DNA of 14,246 nt from DASVSE01 sp036399715 (GCA_036399715.1 DASWMO010000030.1:1-14246); one strand, 5' to 3'. Shown: positions 7,449 to 13,873, numbered from the stretch's first letter. Translations and numbers: made by a program. Notes: generated by a model not told the origin, from the letters alone.

Positions 7449-7490
7449 ACCTCGGGCCAGCAACTCGTCGCCGAACCCGCCGACGCCTGA
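7416..7490 (+). repeat. Tandem duplication of the 3' end of the ABC exporter gene
   Basis: Bases 7416-7448, encoding the final QQLEAELADA plus a TAG stop, recur at 7458-7490 as QQLVAEPADA plus a TGA stop. The two 33-base copies agree at 27 positions and are in the same frame, separated by nine bases after the first stop. The second copy therefore looks like a degenerating duplicate of the last ten codons, or a short extension reached only by readthrough of TAG. Confidence 0.85.
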
Positions 7491-7500
7491 CCGTCAGGCG
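7484..7500. terminator. Perfect 8-bp inverted repeat between convergent stop codons
   Basis: CGCCTGAC (7484-7491) and GTCAGGCG (7493-7500) are exact reverse complements around one base. The left arm contains the TGA of the duplicated exporter tail and the right arm contains the stop codon (7494-7496) of the convergent anti-sigma-like gene. A shared bidirectional end signal is plausible, but there is no T-tract, and a one-base loop means the inner pairs must open. Confidence 0.4.
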
Positions 7501-8492
7501 CCGGGCGCGGTCCGGATCGCGTCCAGCAGGCGCCGTGCCTCGGCCGCGCGGTAGCTCTGCTCGCGGACGAGCCCGGCGAGCAGGCGCACGGCCTCGTCGT
7601 CGCGGGACTGATGCAGGCGCACGCGGGCGAGGGCGAAGCGCGCCTCCTGCGAGACGGACGAGCCCGGGTCGGCCGCGCTGCTGATCCCGGCCAGGTCGAC
7701 CGCGGCCGCGTCGAGCCGGGCGCTGTCGAACCGGGGGAACAGGCCGAGCGTCGTCCGGCGCGCCTCCTCGACGCCGTCGAGGGCGGCGTCGAGGCGCGCG
7801 GCGAGCGGGTCGGCGTCGGCGCCGCGCGTCTCGATGGGCGCGTAGGACGCGAGGTCGGCGAGATCCGCGAGGCGCGCACGGTCCGTCTGCTGCGACGCCG
7901 AGACGGCCGCGAGGCCGCCGTAGGCGACGAGGAGGGCCGCGGCGAGCACGAGCACGCGGCGACCGGCGCCCGAGCGGGCGGCCCGAGGCGGGGCGGCAGC
8001 CGTCCGGTCGGCAGCCCGGTCCGCGGACGTGCGGGCCGCGTGGCGAGCGTTCCCGTTCCGATGGGCCTCGCGCGGCGCCTCGGGGGACGGCGCCGCGTCG
8101 GGCGGGGAGAGCGTGTGGCCGAAGAGGCGCTCGAACTGCGCCTCCGCAGACTCAGCCCCAGCGGTGTGAGCGTCGAGGTTCGCGAGTCGGGCCCGCATGC
8201 GGTCCGCCGCGTCGCGGAGGCCCGGATCGGCCGCGAGCGCGGCCTCGACGCGGTCCGCGTCGGGTGGGACGAGCCCGAGGGCGTGGTCGGCGAGGTAGGC
8301 CGCGAGGTCGTCCTCAGAGACGGCCCGCCCGGGGCGGGCGTCCGCGGCGGCATCGAGGAGGGACGCGACGGCGCGCGCCTCGGCGAGCCGGTCGGCGTGC
8401 TCGGGCAGCGCCGCGGCGTCGCGCGCGGCGGCCGCGCGCTCGTCAGGCGGGAGCGCGGCGTAGTCGTCGAGGCGGTCGGAGAGAGAGGACAC
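7494..8492 (-). CDS. Single-pass membrane protein, probable anti-sigma-like regulator
   Basis: A 332-residue protein with one membrane helix (about 179-197, RRVLVLAAALLVAYGGLAAV) and no signal peptide, giving a cytoplasmic N-terminal half and a periplasmic C-terminal half. The cytoplasmic part contains SEDDLAAYLADHALGL...VEAALAADPGLRDAADRMRARL (about 59-103), which resembles the start of anti-sigma proteins but lacks the HxxxCxxC zinc motif. Residues about 130-175 are a disordered, Pro/Ala/Arg-rich linker. The periplasmic part is helical, with TPR-like stretches (ARFALARVRLHQSRDDEAVRLLAGLV, 284-309). The GTG start at 8492 lies 66 bases downstream of the sigma-factor stop on the same strand, so the pair is probably one operon. 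I infer that it restrains that sigma factor; there is no recognised family to prove it. Confidence 0.7.
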   Translation of the reverse strand: MSSLSDRLDDYAALPPDERAAAARDAAALPEHADRLAEARAVASLLDAAADARPGRAVSEDDLAAYLADHALGLVPPDADRVEAALAADPGLRDAADRMRARLANLDAHTAGAESAEAQFERLFGHTLSPPDAAPSPEAPREAHRNGNARHAARTSADRAADRTAAAPPRAARSGAGRRVLVLAAALLVAYGGLAAVSASQQTDRARLADLADLASYAPIETRGADADPLAARLDAALDGVEEARRTTLGLFPRFDSARLDAAAVDLAGISSAADPGSSVSQEARFALARVRLHQSRDDEAVRLLAGLVREQSYRAAEARRLLDAIRTAPGA

Positions 8493-8558
8493 GGGAAGGG
8501 AGGGGTGGACGCCCGGCGAGACTCGGCCGGCGGCCGGACGTAACCATCGCGGCGGGAT

Positions 8559-9197
8559 TTATCTGGCGAGCGCGCCTGGAGGCAGCACGTCGTCGAAAAA
8601 GTGGGCCCGCAGGTGCGGCGCCTCGCGCAACCGGGCGACCGCCTTCGAGAGGTACGCGCGGACGGTCGGGAGCGGGTGGCCCGTGGCCTCGGCGATGTCC
8701 TCGTATCCGACGGCGTCCAGAAACCGCATCGTGGCGACGGCCCGGACGGCCGGGGGCAGGTCCGCGATAGCGGTCACGACGTCACGACGTACGATCACGG
8801 CGTCTTGGTCGAACCGCTCGTCGTCGAAGGCCGGCCCGAGGACGGTCTCGTCGGCCTCGACCATCGTCCGGCGGCGGGCGCGGTGTGTCAGCACGGCGTT
8901 CTTGCAGACCTTGGAGACGTAGCTCGGAAAGCGCGCCGCATCCTCGACGGCATCCCAGACCTTTCGGACGCCCTCGAGTGCGCGCGTTTCGACGGCGTCC
9001 ACGTCGCTCGGCTCGCCGACGCGCTCGGTCAGGAATTTGCGCGCGATGTAACGAAGCGTCCAGATGTACGCCCAGAGGTCGGCATCGCGGCGAGCGCCCG
9101 CATCGCCGGAACGGCCGGCCGCGAAGGCGGCGGCCGCCGCATCGGTGTCGTCCAGCGAGAATGGGAGGGCGGCAGCGAGGCGGGCGAGGTCGCGCAC
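8559..9197 (-). CDS. ECF-type RNA polymerase sigma-70 family factor
   Basis: A 212-residue group-4-like sigma factor that would direct RNA polymerase to its own promoter set. Region 2 spans about 40-110, with IWTLRYIARKFL, DVDAVETRALEGVRKVWDAV and FPSYVSKVCKNAVLTHRARRR (the part that touches the -10 region). Region 4 spans about 138-195: VVTAIADLPPAVRAVATMRFLDAVGYEDIAEATG, then the recognition helix HPLPTVRAYLSKAVARLRE. Regions 1.1 and 3 are absent, as expected. The start is the GTG at 9197; no better in-frame start is visible before residue 112. It is the first gene of a probable two-gene operon with the membrane protein downstream, and it is divergent from the rplM block. Whether it regulates its own promoter cannot be read from the sequence. 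Confidence 0.87.
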   Translation of the reverse strand: MRDLARLAAALPFSLDDTDAAAAAFAAGRSGDAGARRDADLWAYIWTLRYIARKFLTERVGEPSDVDAVETRALEGVRKVWDAVEDAARFPSYVSKVCKNAVLTHRARRRTMVEADETVLGPAFDDERFDQDAVIVRRDVVTAIADLPPAVRAVATMRFLDAVGYEDIAEATGHPLPTVRAYLSKAVARLREAPHLRAHFFDDVLPPGALAR

Positions 9198-9253
9198 AGA
9201 CAGCAGGCAGGCGAGCGGTCAAGATAGAGGTGCGGCTCTACACGGGGAAGAAT

Positions 9254-9263
9254 GGGTTAACCC
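9254..9263. promoter_or_regulatory. 10-bp perfect palindrome GGGTTAACCC in the sigma/rplM divergent region
   Basis: GGGTTAACCC stands 56 bases upstream of the sigma-factor start and about 30 bases before the candidate rplM promoter. It is a locally AT-containing island in GC-rich sequence and could be an operator for either direction. A single short palindrome is weak evidence. Confidence 0.3.
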
Positions 9264-9295
9264 GCCCATCGACTGCCTTTGCGAAGGTCTCTCGG

Positions 9296-9327
9296 TTGCC
9301 CCCGGAGGCCCCGGCGGTCTAGCTTCC
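9296..9327 (+). promoter_or_regulatory. Candidate promoter for the rplM-rpsI operon
   Basis: TTG at 9296-9298 and TAGCTTCC at 9320-9327 are 21 bases apart, resembling the Bacteroidota housekeeping pattern (TTTG, 19-21 bases, TAnnTTTG) with two mismatches in the -7 part. It would give a transcript starting near 9334 with a leader of about 125 bases before rplM. Confidence 0.45.
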
Positions 9328-9458
9328 CCGGCTCTACTGCCCACAGCCGTGCACCCGCGCGGCCCGCCCCTTACTGCTGGCCGAGCCGGCATGCGGGCGG
9401 TTGCGTCTCCGCCCGCCGCGTGGCGGCCCTGCCCTCGCGGACCGAGTCCGCCTCCGAC
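9328..9458 (+). promoter_or_regulatory. Structured 5' leader of rplM
   Basis: The 131 bases before the rplM ATG contain no gene but do contain a perfect 8-bp hairpin, GCGGGCGG (9393-9400) with CCGCCCGC (9409-9416) around an eight-base loop. It is followed directly by a second possible stem, CCGCG (9416-9420) with CGCGG (9436-9440). Ribosomal-protein operons often carry leaders that bind one of their own products, L13 being a plausible binder here. That role is inference; I cannot match it to a known leader class. Confidence 0.4.
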
Positions 9459-9920
9459 ATGAACACCACCTCGTTCAAGACCTTCTCCGCGAAGCCGGCC
9501 GGCGTCCCCGGCGGCATCGACCAGAAGTGGTACGTGGTCGACGCCGAGAACGAAGTCGTCGGCCGGCTCGCCGCCCGCATCGCGACGATCCTCCGCGGCA
9601 AGCACAAGCCCGAGTACACGCCCCACGTCGACACGGGCGACTTTATCGTCGTCGTGAACGCCGACAAGGTCCGCTTCACCGGCAAGAAGGAGACCGACAA
9701 GCAGTACTTCCGCCACACCGGCTTCCCGGGCGGCGTCAAGCTGTCCTCGCCGAAGGAGGTCCGCCAGGCCAAGCCCGAGTTCATCGTCGAGAACGCCGTC
9801 AAGGGCATGCTCCCGCGGACGAAGCTCGGCCGCCAGATGATCTCGAAGCTCAACGTCTACGCCGGTCCGGACCACCCGCACGCGGCCCAGCAGCCCGAAC
9901 CGCTCACCTTCGAGCGCTAG
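9459..9920 (+). CDS. rplM: Large-subunit ribosomal protein L13 (uL13)
   Basis: A 153-residue ribosomal protein, an early-assembling part of the 50S subunit. Recognisable blocks are KWYVVDAENEVVGRLAARIATILRGKHKPEYTPHVDTG near the N-terminus, then DKVRFTGKKETDKQYFRHTGFPGG, the conserved core VKGMLPRTKLGRQMISKLNVYAGPDHPH, and the tail QQPEPLTFER. The ATG at 9459 gives the normal family length with a short N-terminal extension (MNTTSFKTFSAKPAGVPG), common in Bacteroidota; the frame is open further up to a TTG at 9279, but that stretch looks like leader RNA. It is the first gene of a tight operon with rpsI, 22 bases downstream. Confidence 0.97.
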   Translation: MNTTSFKTFSAKPAGVPGGIDQKWYVVDAENEVVGRLAARIATILRGKHKPEYTPHVDTGDFIVVVNADKVRFTGKKETDKQYFRHTGFPGGVKLSSPKEVRQAKPEFIVENAVKGMLPRTKLGRQMISKLNVYAGPDHPHAAQQPEPLTFER

Positions 9921-9942
9921 GCGCCCGCCCCCGATATCTCCT

Positions 9943-10344
9943 ATGGCAACGTCCATCGCAAACCAGTTTCAGGCCGTCGGCCGCCGCAAGACGGCCGTCG
10001 CGCGGGTCTACCTCCGCCCCGGCTCGGGCAACGTCGTCGTCAACAAGAAGCCGCTGGCCGAGTACCTCCCCACGGAGATCCGCCAGCGCGCCGCGACGGC
10101 GGCCCTCGACCTGACCGAGCTCCGCGGCCAGTTCGACGTGCTCGTCAACGCCAAGGGCGGCGGCCTCACGGGCCAGGCCGGCGCGATCCAGCTCGGCATC
10201 GCCCGCTGCCTCGTCGAGTTCAACGACGAGCTCCGCAAGCCGCTCCGTGACGCCGGCTACCTCACGCGCGACCCGCGTATGGTCGAGCGCAAGAAGTACG
10301 GGCAGCCCAAGGCCCGCAAGAAGTTCCAGTTCTCGAAGCGCTAA
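9943..10344 (+). CDS. rpsI: Small-subunit ribosomal protein S9 (uS9)
   Basis: A 133-residue ribosomal protein of the 30S head; its C-terminal tail reaches the P-site tRNA. Visible signatures are AVGRRKTAVARVYLRPGSG at the N-terminus, VNKKPLAEYLP, the glycine-rich GGGLTGQAGAIQLGIARCLVEFN, LTRDPRMVERKKYGQPKARKKFQFSKR, and the invariant final Lys-Arg, which confirms that the C-terminus is intact. The ATG start is 22 bases after rplM without a clear Shine-Dalgarno sequence. The stop codon lies in the loop of a strong hairpin. Confidence 0.97.
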   Translation: MATSIANQFQAVGRRKTAVARVYLRPGSGNVVVNKKPLAEYLPTEIRQRAATAALDLTELRGQFDVLVNAKGGGLTGQAGAIQLGIARCLVEFNDELRKPLRDAGYLTRDPRMVERKKYGQPKARKKFQFSKR

Positions 10345-10353
10345 GGCGCTTCG
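10334..10353 (+). terminator. Stem-loop spanning the rpsI stop codon
   Basis: CGAAGCGC (10334-10341) pairs perfectly with GCGCTTCG (10346-10353) around the four-base loop TAAG, which contains the TAA stop codon. The stem therefore recruits the final Lys-Arg codons of S9. No T-tract follows, so it may be a partial terminator or a 3'-end protecting hairpin between rplM-rpsI and rpsB-tsf. Confidence 0.5.
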
Positions 10354-10560
10354 CGGGTGCGGAGTCTCCGGGCGCTCGGCGTTGCTGTCCGCTCGGGCCC
10401 TTCGGCCTGCCATTCAATCCCTCACCCTGCCCGACAGCGTTCCGGGTGTCCCGCTAGCCTCTCGTAAGGCGACACACGGGATCGGAACGCTGAACGACGG
10501 CAGGGGCGGTCAACCTCGCGCCTTTCGGGGTGCACACCCGCAGGCCCGGCCTGCTACGCA
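10354..10560 (+). promoter_or_regulatory. rpsB upstream region / probable 5' leader
   Basis: About 200 bases between rpsI and rpsB hold no open frame I would call a gene. They contain an inverted repeat, GCAGGCC (10540-10546) and GGCCTGC (10548-10554), whose right arm ends six bases before the rpsB ATG, where it could mask ribosome entry. I see no promoter that fits well; a TAGCCTCT at 10455-10462 is the nearest thing. A regulatory leader is plausible, but I do not recognise the class. Confidence 0.35.
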
Positions 10561-11400
10561 ATGCCTCGCGTCTCAATCGAAGACCTCCTCCGCGCCGGCG
10601 CCCACTTCGGGCACCTCACGAGCCGGTGGAATCCGAAGATGGCCCCGTACATCTTCATGCAGCGCAACGGGATCCACATTCTGGACCTGAAGCAGACCCA
10701 GCAGTTGCTCGACGAGGCCGCCGACGCCGCGACGCGGTTCACGAGCCGCGGCCGCAAGGTCCTGTTCGTCGGGACCAAGAAGCAGGCCCAGGAGGTCGTC
10801 AAGACCGAGGCCGAGCGCGCGGGCCAGCCGTTCGCCGTCGACCGCTGGCTCGGTGGCATGATGACCAACTTCCAGACTATCCGCGGCTCGCTCAAGCGGA
10901 TGGAGACGCTCCGCCGCCAGGAGGCCGACGGCACGGCGGCGCAGCTCAAGAAGAAGGAGCGCCTCATGCGCTCGCGCGAGCTTGAGAAGCTCGACCGCGT
11001 CCTCGGCGGCATCGACGACATGGGCAAGCTCCCCGGCGCTCTCTTCGTCGTCGACGTCAAGCGCGAGCACATCGCCGTCGACGAGGCGCGCAAGCTCGGC
11101 ATCCCGATCATCGCGCTCGTGGACTCCAACGTCGACCCGGACCTCGTGGACTTCCCGATCCCGGCCAACGACGACGCGATGAAGTCGGTCCAGCTCTTCA
11201 CGCGCGTCATCGCCGACGCGTGCATCGAAGGCGCCAAGGCCGGCGACACCGCCCGCGACATGGCCGCCGTCGAGGCTGCCACGCGCGCCTCCGAGATGGC
11301 CGAGCTCGCCGAGAAGGGCCAGGCCGCGCAGGAGGCCGAGGGCGCCGACGAGCCCGTCGTGACGATGGCCGACGCCGAGGCCGGCCGCGGCGAGGCGTAA
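10561..11400 (+). CDS. rpsB: Small-subunit ribosomal protein S2 (uS2)
   Basis: A 279-residue ribosomal protein that joins late on the back of the 30S subunit and helps recruit S1. The opening IEDLLRAGAHFGHLTSRWNPKMAPYIFMQRNGIHILDL is the classical S2 signature. It is followed by VLFVGTKKQAQEVVKTEA, RWLGGMMTNFQTI, the coiled-coil region of about residues 110-145, and GALFVVDVKREHIAVDEARKLGIPIIALVDSNVDPD. After about residue 222 an Ala/Glu-rich acidic tail of some 55 residues extends past the core; such tails vary and are common in this lineage. tsf follows after 105 bases containing two hairpins. Confidence 0.97.
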   Translation: MPRVSIEDLLRAGAHFGHLTSRWNPKMAPYIFMQRNGIHILDLKQTQQLLDEAADAATRFTSRGRKVLFVGTKKQAQEVVKTEAERAGQPFAVDRWLGGMMTNFQTIRGSLKRMETLRRQEADGTAAQLKKKERLMRSRELEKLDRVLGGIDDMGKLPGALFVVDVKREHIAVDEARKLGIPIIALVDSNVDPDLVDFPIPANDDAMKSVQLFTRVIADACIEGAKAGDTARDMAAVEAATRASEMAELAEKGQAAQEAEGADEPVVTMADAEAGRGEA

Positions 11401-11403
11401 CCG

Positions 11404-11422
11404 GCGGGGCCGCGTGCCCCGC
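11404..11422 (+). terminator. First stem-loop between rpsB and tsf
   Basis: GCGGGGC (11404-11410) pairs perfectly with GCCCCGC (11416-11422) around the loop CGCGT, starting three bases after the rpsB stop codon. No T-tract follows. It could trim or stabilise the rpsB 3' end or dampen transcription into tsf. Confidence 0.45.
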
Positions 11423-11431
11423 TTCCGCTCC

Positions 11432-11477
11432 GAGAGGAGGGAGGAGAGCCGGCCCGCCGACCCTCTTCTCTCCTCTC
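11432..11477 (+). terminator. Long purine/pyrimidine stem-loop upstream of tsf
   Basis: The purine run starting GAGAGGAGGGAGGAG (11432-11446) pairs with the pyrimidine run 11463-11477 in 15 consecutive pairs, two of them G-U, with one further G-C pair after a single mismatch and a loop of about 12 bases. It is followed by CCCTATTTCTA and lies about 28 bases before the tsf ATG. It may be a terminator/attenuator or an RNA element of the tsf leader. Confidence 0.55.
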
Positions 11478-11505
11478 CCTATTTCTACCCCAGACTCTCA
11501 AGACA

Positions 11506-12333
11506 ATGGCAATCTCCGCCAAAGACGTGATGCGCCTCCGCGAGGCGACGGGCGTCGGCATGATGGACTGCAAGAAGGCCCTCACCGAGGCCGACGGCGA
11601 CTTCGACCAGGCCATCGACCTGCTCCGCAAGAAGGGCCAGAAAGTCGCCGCCGCCCGCTCGGACCGCGACGCGACCGAGGGCGCCATCGTCTCGGCCGTC
11701 TCCGCCGACGGCACGACGGGCGTGCTCGTCGAGGTCAACTCCGAGACCGACTTCGTCGCCCGCAACGCGGACTTCGTGTCGTTCGCCGAGTCGCTCGCGG
11801 CCCTCGCGCTCGAGACGCGCCCCGAGTCGCTCGACGCCTTCCGCGCGGCGACGCTCGACGGCCAGTCCGTCGCCGACGCGCTCGTCCAGAAGACGGGTCA
11901 GGTCGGCGAGAAGATCGACGTCCGCCGCGTCGCCGTCCTCACGGCGGCCGAGGGCGGGACGGTCGTGGACTACATCCACCCCGGCGCCAAGCTCGGCGTG
12001 CTCGTCGAGATGACGGGCTCGGACGTGGCCGATGCCGGCCGCGACGTGGCCATGCAGGCGGCGGCAATGAACCCCATCGCTGCGGTCCGCGCGGACGTGC
12101 CGCAGGAGGTTCAGGCCAAGGAGCTGTCCATCGGCCGCGACCAGGCTGCCGCGGAGGGCAAGCCCGAGGCGATGCTGGACAAGATCGCCGAGGGCAAGCT
12201 GAACCGCTACTTCAAGGACAACGTCCTCGTCGAGCAGCCGTTCGTCAAGGACTCCTCGATGACGGTCGAGAAGATGCTCGCCTCGAAGGGCGCGGGCCTG
12301 CGGCGGTTCGTCCGCTTCGCGCTCGGCGGCTGA
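11506..12333 (+). CDS. tsf: Translation elongation factor EF-Ts
   Basis: A 275-residue guanine-nucleotide exchange factor that releases GDP from EF-Tu. The N-terminal UBA-like module (about 1-45) contains VMRLREATGVGMMDCKKALTEADGDFDQAIDLLRKKGQ, with the TGVGMMDCKKAL signature that contacts EF-Tu. The exchange core follows, with VEVNSETDFVARNADF (the conserved TDFVARN loop), VDYIHPGAKLGVLVEMTG and NRYFKDNVLVEQPFVKDSSMTVEKML near the end. The length is normal for bacteria. It is the last gene of the ribosomal block, and a strong hairpin follows 21 bases after its stop. Confidence 0.97.
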   Translation: MAISAKDVMRLREATGVGMMDCKKALTEADGDFDQAIDLLRKKGQKVAAARSDRDATEGAIVSAVSADGTTGVLVEVNSETDFVARNADFVSFAESLAALALETRPESLDAFRAATLDGQSVADALVQKTGQVGEKIDVRRVAVLTAAEGGTVVDYIHPGAKLGVLVEMTGSDVADAGRDVAMQAAAMNPIAAVRADVPQEVQAKELSIGRDQAAAEGKPEAMLDKIAEGKLNRYFKDNVLVEQPFVKDSSMTVEKMLASKGAGLRRFVRFALGG

Positions 12334-12354
12334 GCGCCGCTTGGTGCACGCTCT

Positions 12355-12389
12355 GCGGGGGCGGTTCGGCGACGCCGGGCCGCCCCCGC
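12355..12389 (+). terminator. Intrinsic terminator after tsf
   Basis: GCGGGGGCGG (12355-12364) pairs perfectly over 10 bp with CCGCCCCCGC (12380-12389). The intervening bases hold a second small stem (CGGC-GAC-GCCG, 12367-12377), making a long near-continuous hairpin. GTGTGTTTATA follows, the closest thing to a T-rich tail in the window. It also sits seven bases beyond the stop of the convergent MFS gene and may serve both. Confidence 0.7.
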
Positions 12390-12395
12390 GTGTGT

Positions 12396-13709
12396 TTATA
12401 CCGGGACCGTCTCCGCCTCGACCGCCTCGGGGAAGTGCGTCCAGACGAGCACGGCCATGAGCGCCATCGTGGCCGCGGAGGCGAGCGCGTTGGCCGTGAA
12501 CCCGTAGCGGCCGTAGAGGACGCCGCCGAGCGTCGCGCCGAGGGCCGTGCCGATCTGCCCGACGGCGATCGTGAGCGAGAGGAACGCGCCGCGCTCGGAG
12601 GCCGGCACGAGGGCCGTCAGCAGGGCCTGGAACGGCGCCATCCGCATCGCGAAGAGCGACATCAGCACGACGTACAGCACGACCGCCATCCAGCGCTCGG
12701 CGAGCACGAATGGGACGAGCGCCGCGAGGACCGTCAGCCCGACGCTCGACGCGAGCACGAGCGGCCGCCGCCCGACGCGGTCCGAGAGCGCGCCCGCCCG
12801 CGGACCGATGAGGATGCTCGCCAGCCCGCCGGCGAAGAACAGCAGCGCGATAAAGTCGACGGGCAGCCCACCGAGCGTGAGGGGCCGCCCGCCGAACGCG
12901 AGGGCGAGGTCGAAGCGGTCCGAGAGCCACGCCGGCATGTACACGATGAGCAGGCCGAGGCCGGCGTACATCACGAAGTACAGCAGTGCCGCCATCGCCG
13001 GCCCGGGCCGCCGGAGCAGGTCGCGGTAGAGCCGCAGCGCCCCGCCGACGGTCGGCCGCTCGGTCCGCTCGACGTCCGGCTGCGGGACGACCGTCAGCAC
13101 GAGCACGAACGCGACGGCCATCACGGCCGCGAACGAGACGAACGGCGCGCGGAAGCCCAGCCCGACCGCCAGGATGCGCCCGACGGGGATGCCGAGGACG
13201 AGCCCGAACGGCACGCCGGACATCACCCAGCCCGTCGCCCAGCCGCGGCGCGCGTACGGGAACGCGTCGCCGACGTAGCTCACGGCCGCGCCGGAGAGCA
13301 TCCCGCCGCCCGCGCCGGCGAGGACGCGGGCGACCAGCAGGCGCTCGTACGTGTCCGCGAGACTGTGGCCGGCGAGCACGAGCGCCAGCACGCCCGAGCC
13401 GATCGCCATGACGCGCTTGCGCCCGATGCGGTCCGAGACGGGCCCCATCACGAGCGCCGCGAGCGCGAGCACGACCGAGTACACCGACACGAGCGGCCCG
13501 AGCCCGCCGACAGGCACGCCCAGCTCGTCCGCGATGAGCGGCAGGATCGGCGTCACGAGGATGGTCTGGCTCGCGGCCGTAAAGACCATCAGCCAGAGGG
13601 CGAAGAGCGTGCCGGCCGTGCGGAGCGGGGACGTGGGCAGTGAGGCGCGAGTGTGTGTTGCAACAAGGAACGACACGGCGTGCGGCCCGATTGCGGATTC
13701 GGGGCGCAT
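12396..13709 (-). CDS. Major facilitator superfamily transporter, probable drug efflux type
   Basis: An inner-membrane transporter with about 12 helices, driven by an ion gradient; the substrate is unknown. Motif A appears twice, GPVSDRIGRKR after helix 2 (about residues 89-98 from the ATG at 13709) and GALSDRVGRR in the second half, the signature of duplicated 6+6 MFS proteins. RVLAGAGGGMLSGAAVSYVGDAF, after motif A, is typical of exporters of the DHA1/Bcr type. Helix 1 is TLFALWLMVFTAASQTILVTPILP. The frame is open to an ATG at 13868, but 13714-13779 are 22-bp direct repeats, so the start is probably the ATG at 13709 (437 residues) or the GTG at 13676 (426 residues). It is divergent from the receptor gene. 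The start is uncertain; the family is certain. Confidence 0.9.
   Translation of the reverse strand: MRPESAIGPHAVSFLVATHTRASLPTSPLRTAGTLFALWLMVFTAASQTILVTPILPLIADELGVPVGGLGPLVSVYSVVLALAALVMGPVSDRIGRKRVMAIGSGVLALVLAGHSLADTYERLLVARVLAGAGGGMLSGAAVSYVGDAFPYARRGWATGWVMSGVPFGLVLGIPVGRILAVGLGFRAPFVSFAAVMAVAFVLVLTVVPQPDVERTERPTVGGALRLYRDLLRRPGPAMAALLYFVMYAGLGLLIVYMPAWLSDRFDLALAFGGRPLTLGGLPVDFIALLFFAGGLASILIGPRAGALSDRVGRRPLVLASSVGLTVLAALVPFVLAERWMAVVLYVVLMSLFAMRMAPFQALLTALVPASERGAFLSLTIAVGQIGTALGATLGGVLYGRYGFTANALASAATMALMAVLVWTHFPEAVEAETVPV
13656..13665. promoter_or_regulatory. 10-bp palindrome TGTTGCAACA near the MFS start
   Basis: TGTTGCAACA is a perfect palindrome in a locally AT-richer patch (about 13645-13670). 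It lies within the first codons if the MFS gene starts at 13709 or 13676, but would be a promoter-region operator if translation starts further in. Weak on its own. Confidence 0.25.
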
Positions 13710-13713
13710 CCCG

Positions 13714-13779
13714 GGACACGCTGCGGTAACGGCACGAACACGCTCCGGTAACGGCGCGGACACGATGCCGCAACACGCC
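13714..13779. repeat. Three 22-bp direct repeats upstream of the MFS gene
   Basis: Units at 13714-13735, 13736-13757 and 13758-13779 follow each other without a gap. The first two agree at 19 of 22 bases and share the cores ACACGCT and CGGTAACGGC; the third agrees with the first at 15. The first unit ends five bases before the MFS ATG at 13709, read from the minus strand. A 22-base step shifts the frame, so these are not coding repeats. They look like clustered regulator-binding sites in the divergent promoter region. Confidence 0.75.
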
Positions 13780-13873
13780 CCCTGTAGCCTGTCCGCCAGA
13801 CGGGCACTCGGACTCCCACGGTCCGGTGGCAAGGCTCCCAGGGGCGCACCGTCGCGCCCGAACCCCACCTCCC

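Noticed and set aside
6063..7463. Minus-strand open frame of 466 codons antisense to the ABC exporter
   Set aside because: It is acidic, low-complexity antisense sequence opposite a well-conserved ATPase domain.
9279..9458. N-terminal 60-residue extension of L13 from a TTG at 9279
   Set aside because: It would make L13 far longer than the family and would run through the candidate promoter and hairpins.
11220..13643. Plus-strand open frame of 807 codons across tsf and the MFS gene
   Set aside because: Its Arg/Gly/Asp-rich composition and its overlap with rpsB, tsf and the MFS gene show that it is a shadow frame.
13710..13868. N-terminal 53-residue extension of the MFS protein from the ATG at 13868
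   Set aside because: The stretch contains 22-bp direct repeats out of codon step, has no signal or helix, and would overlap the divergent receptor gene's control region.
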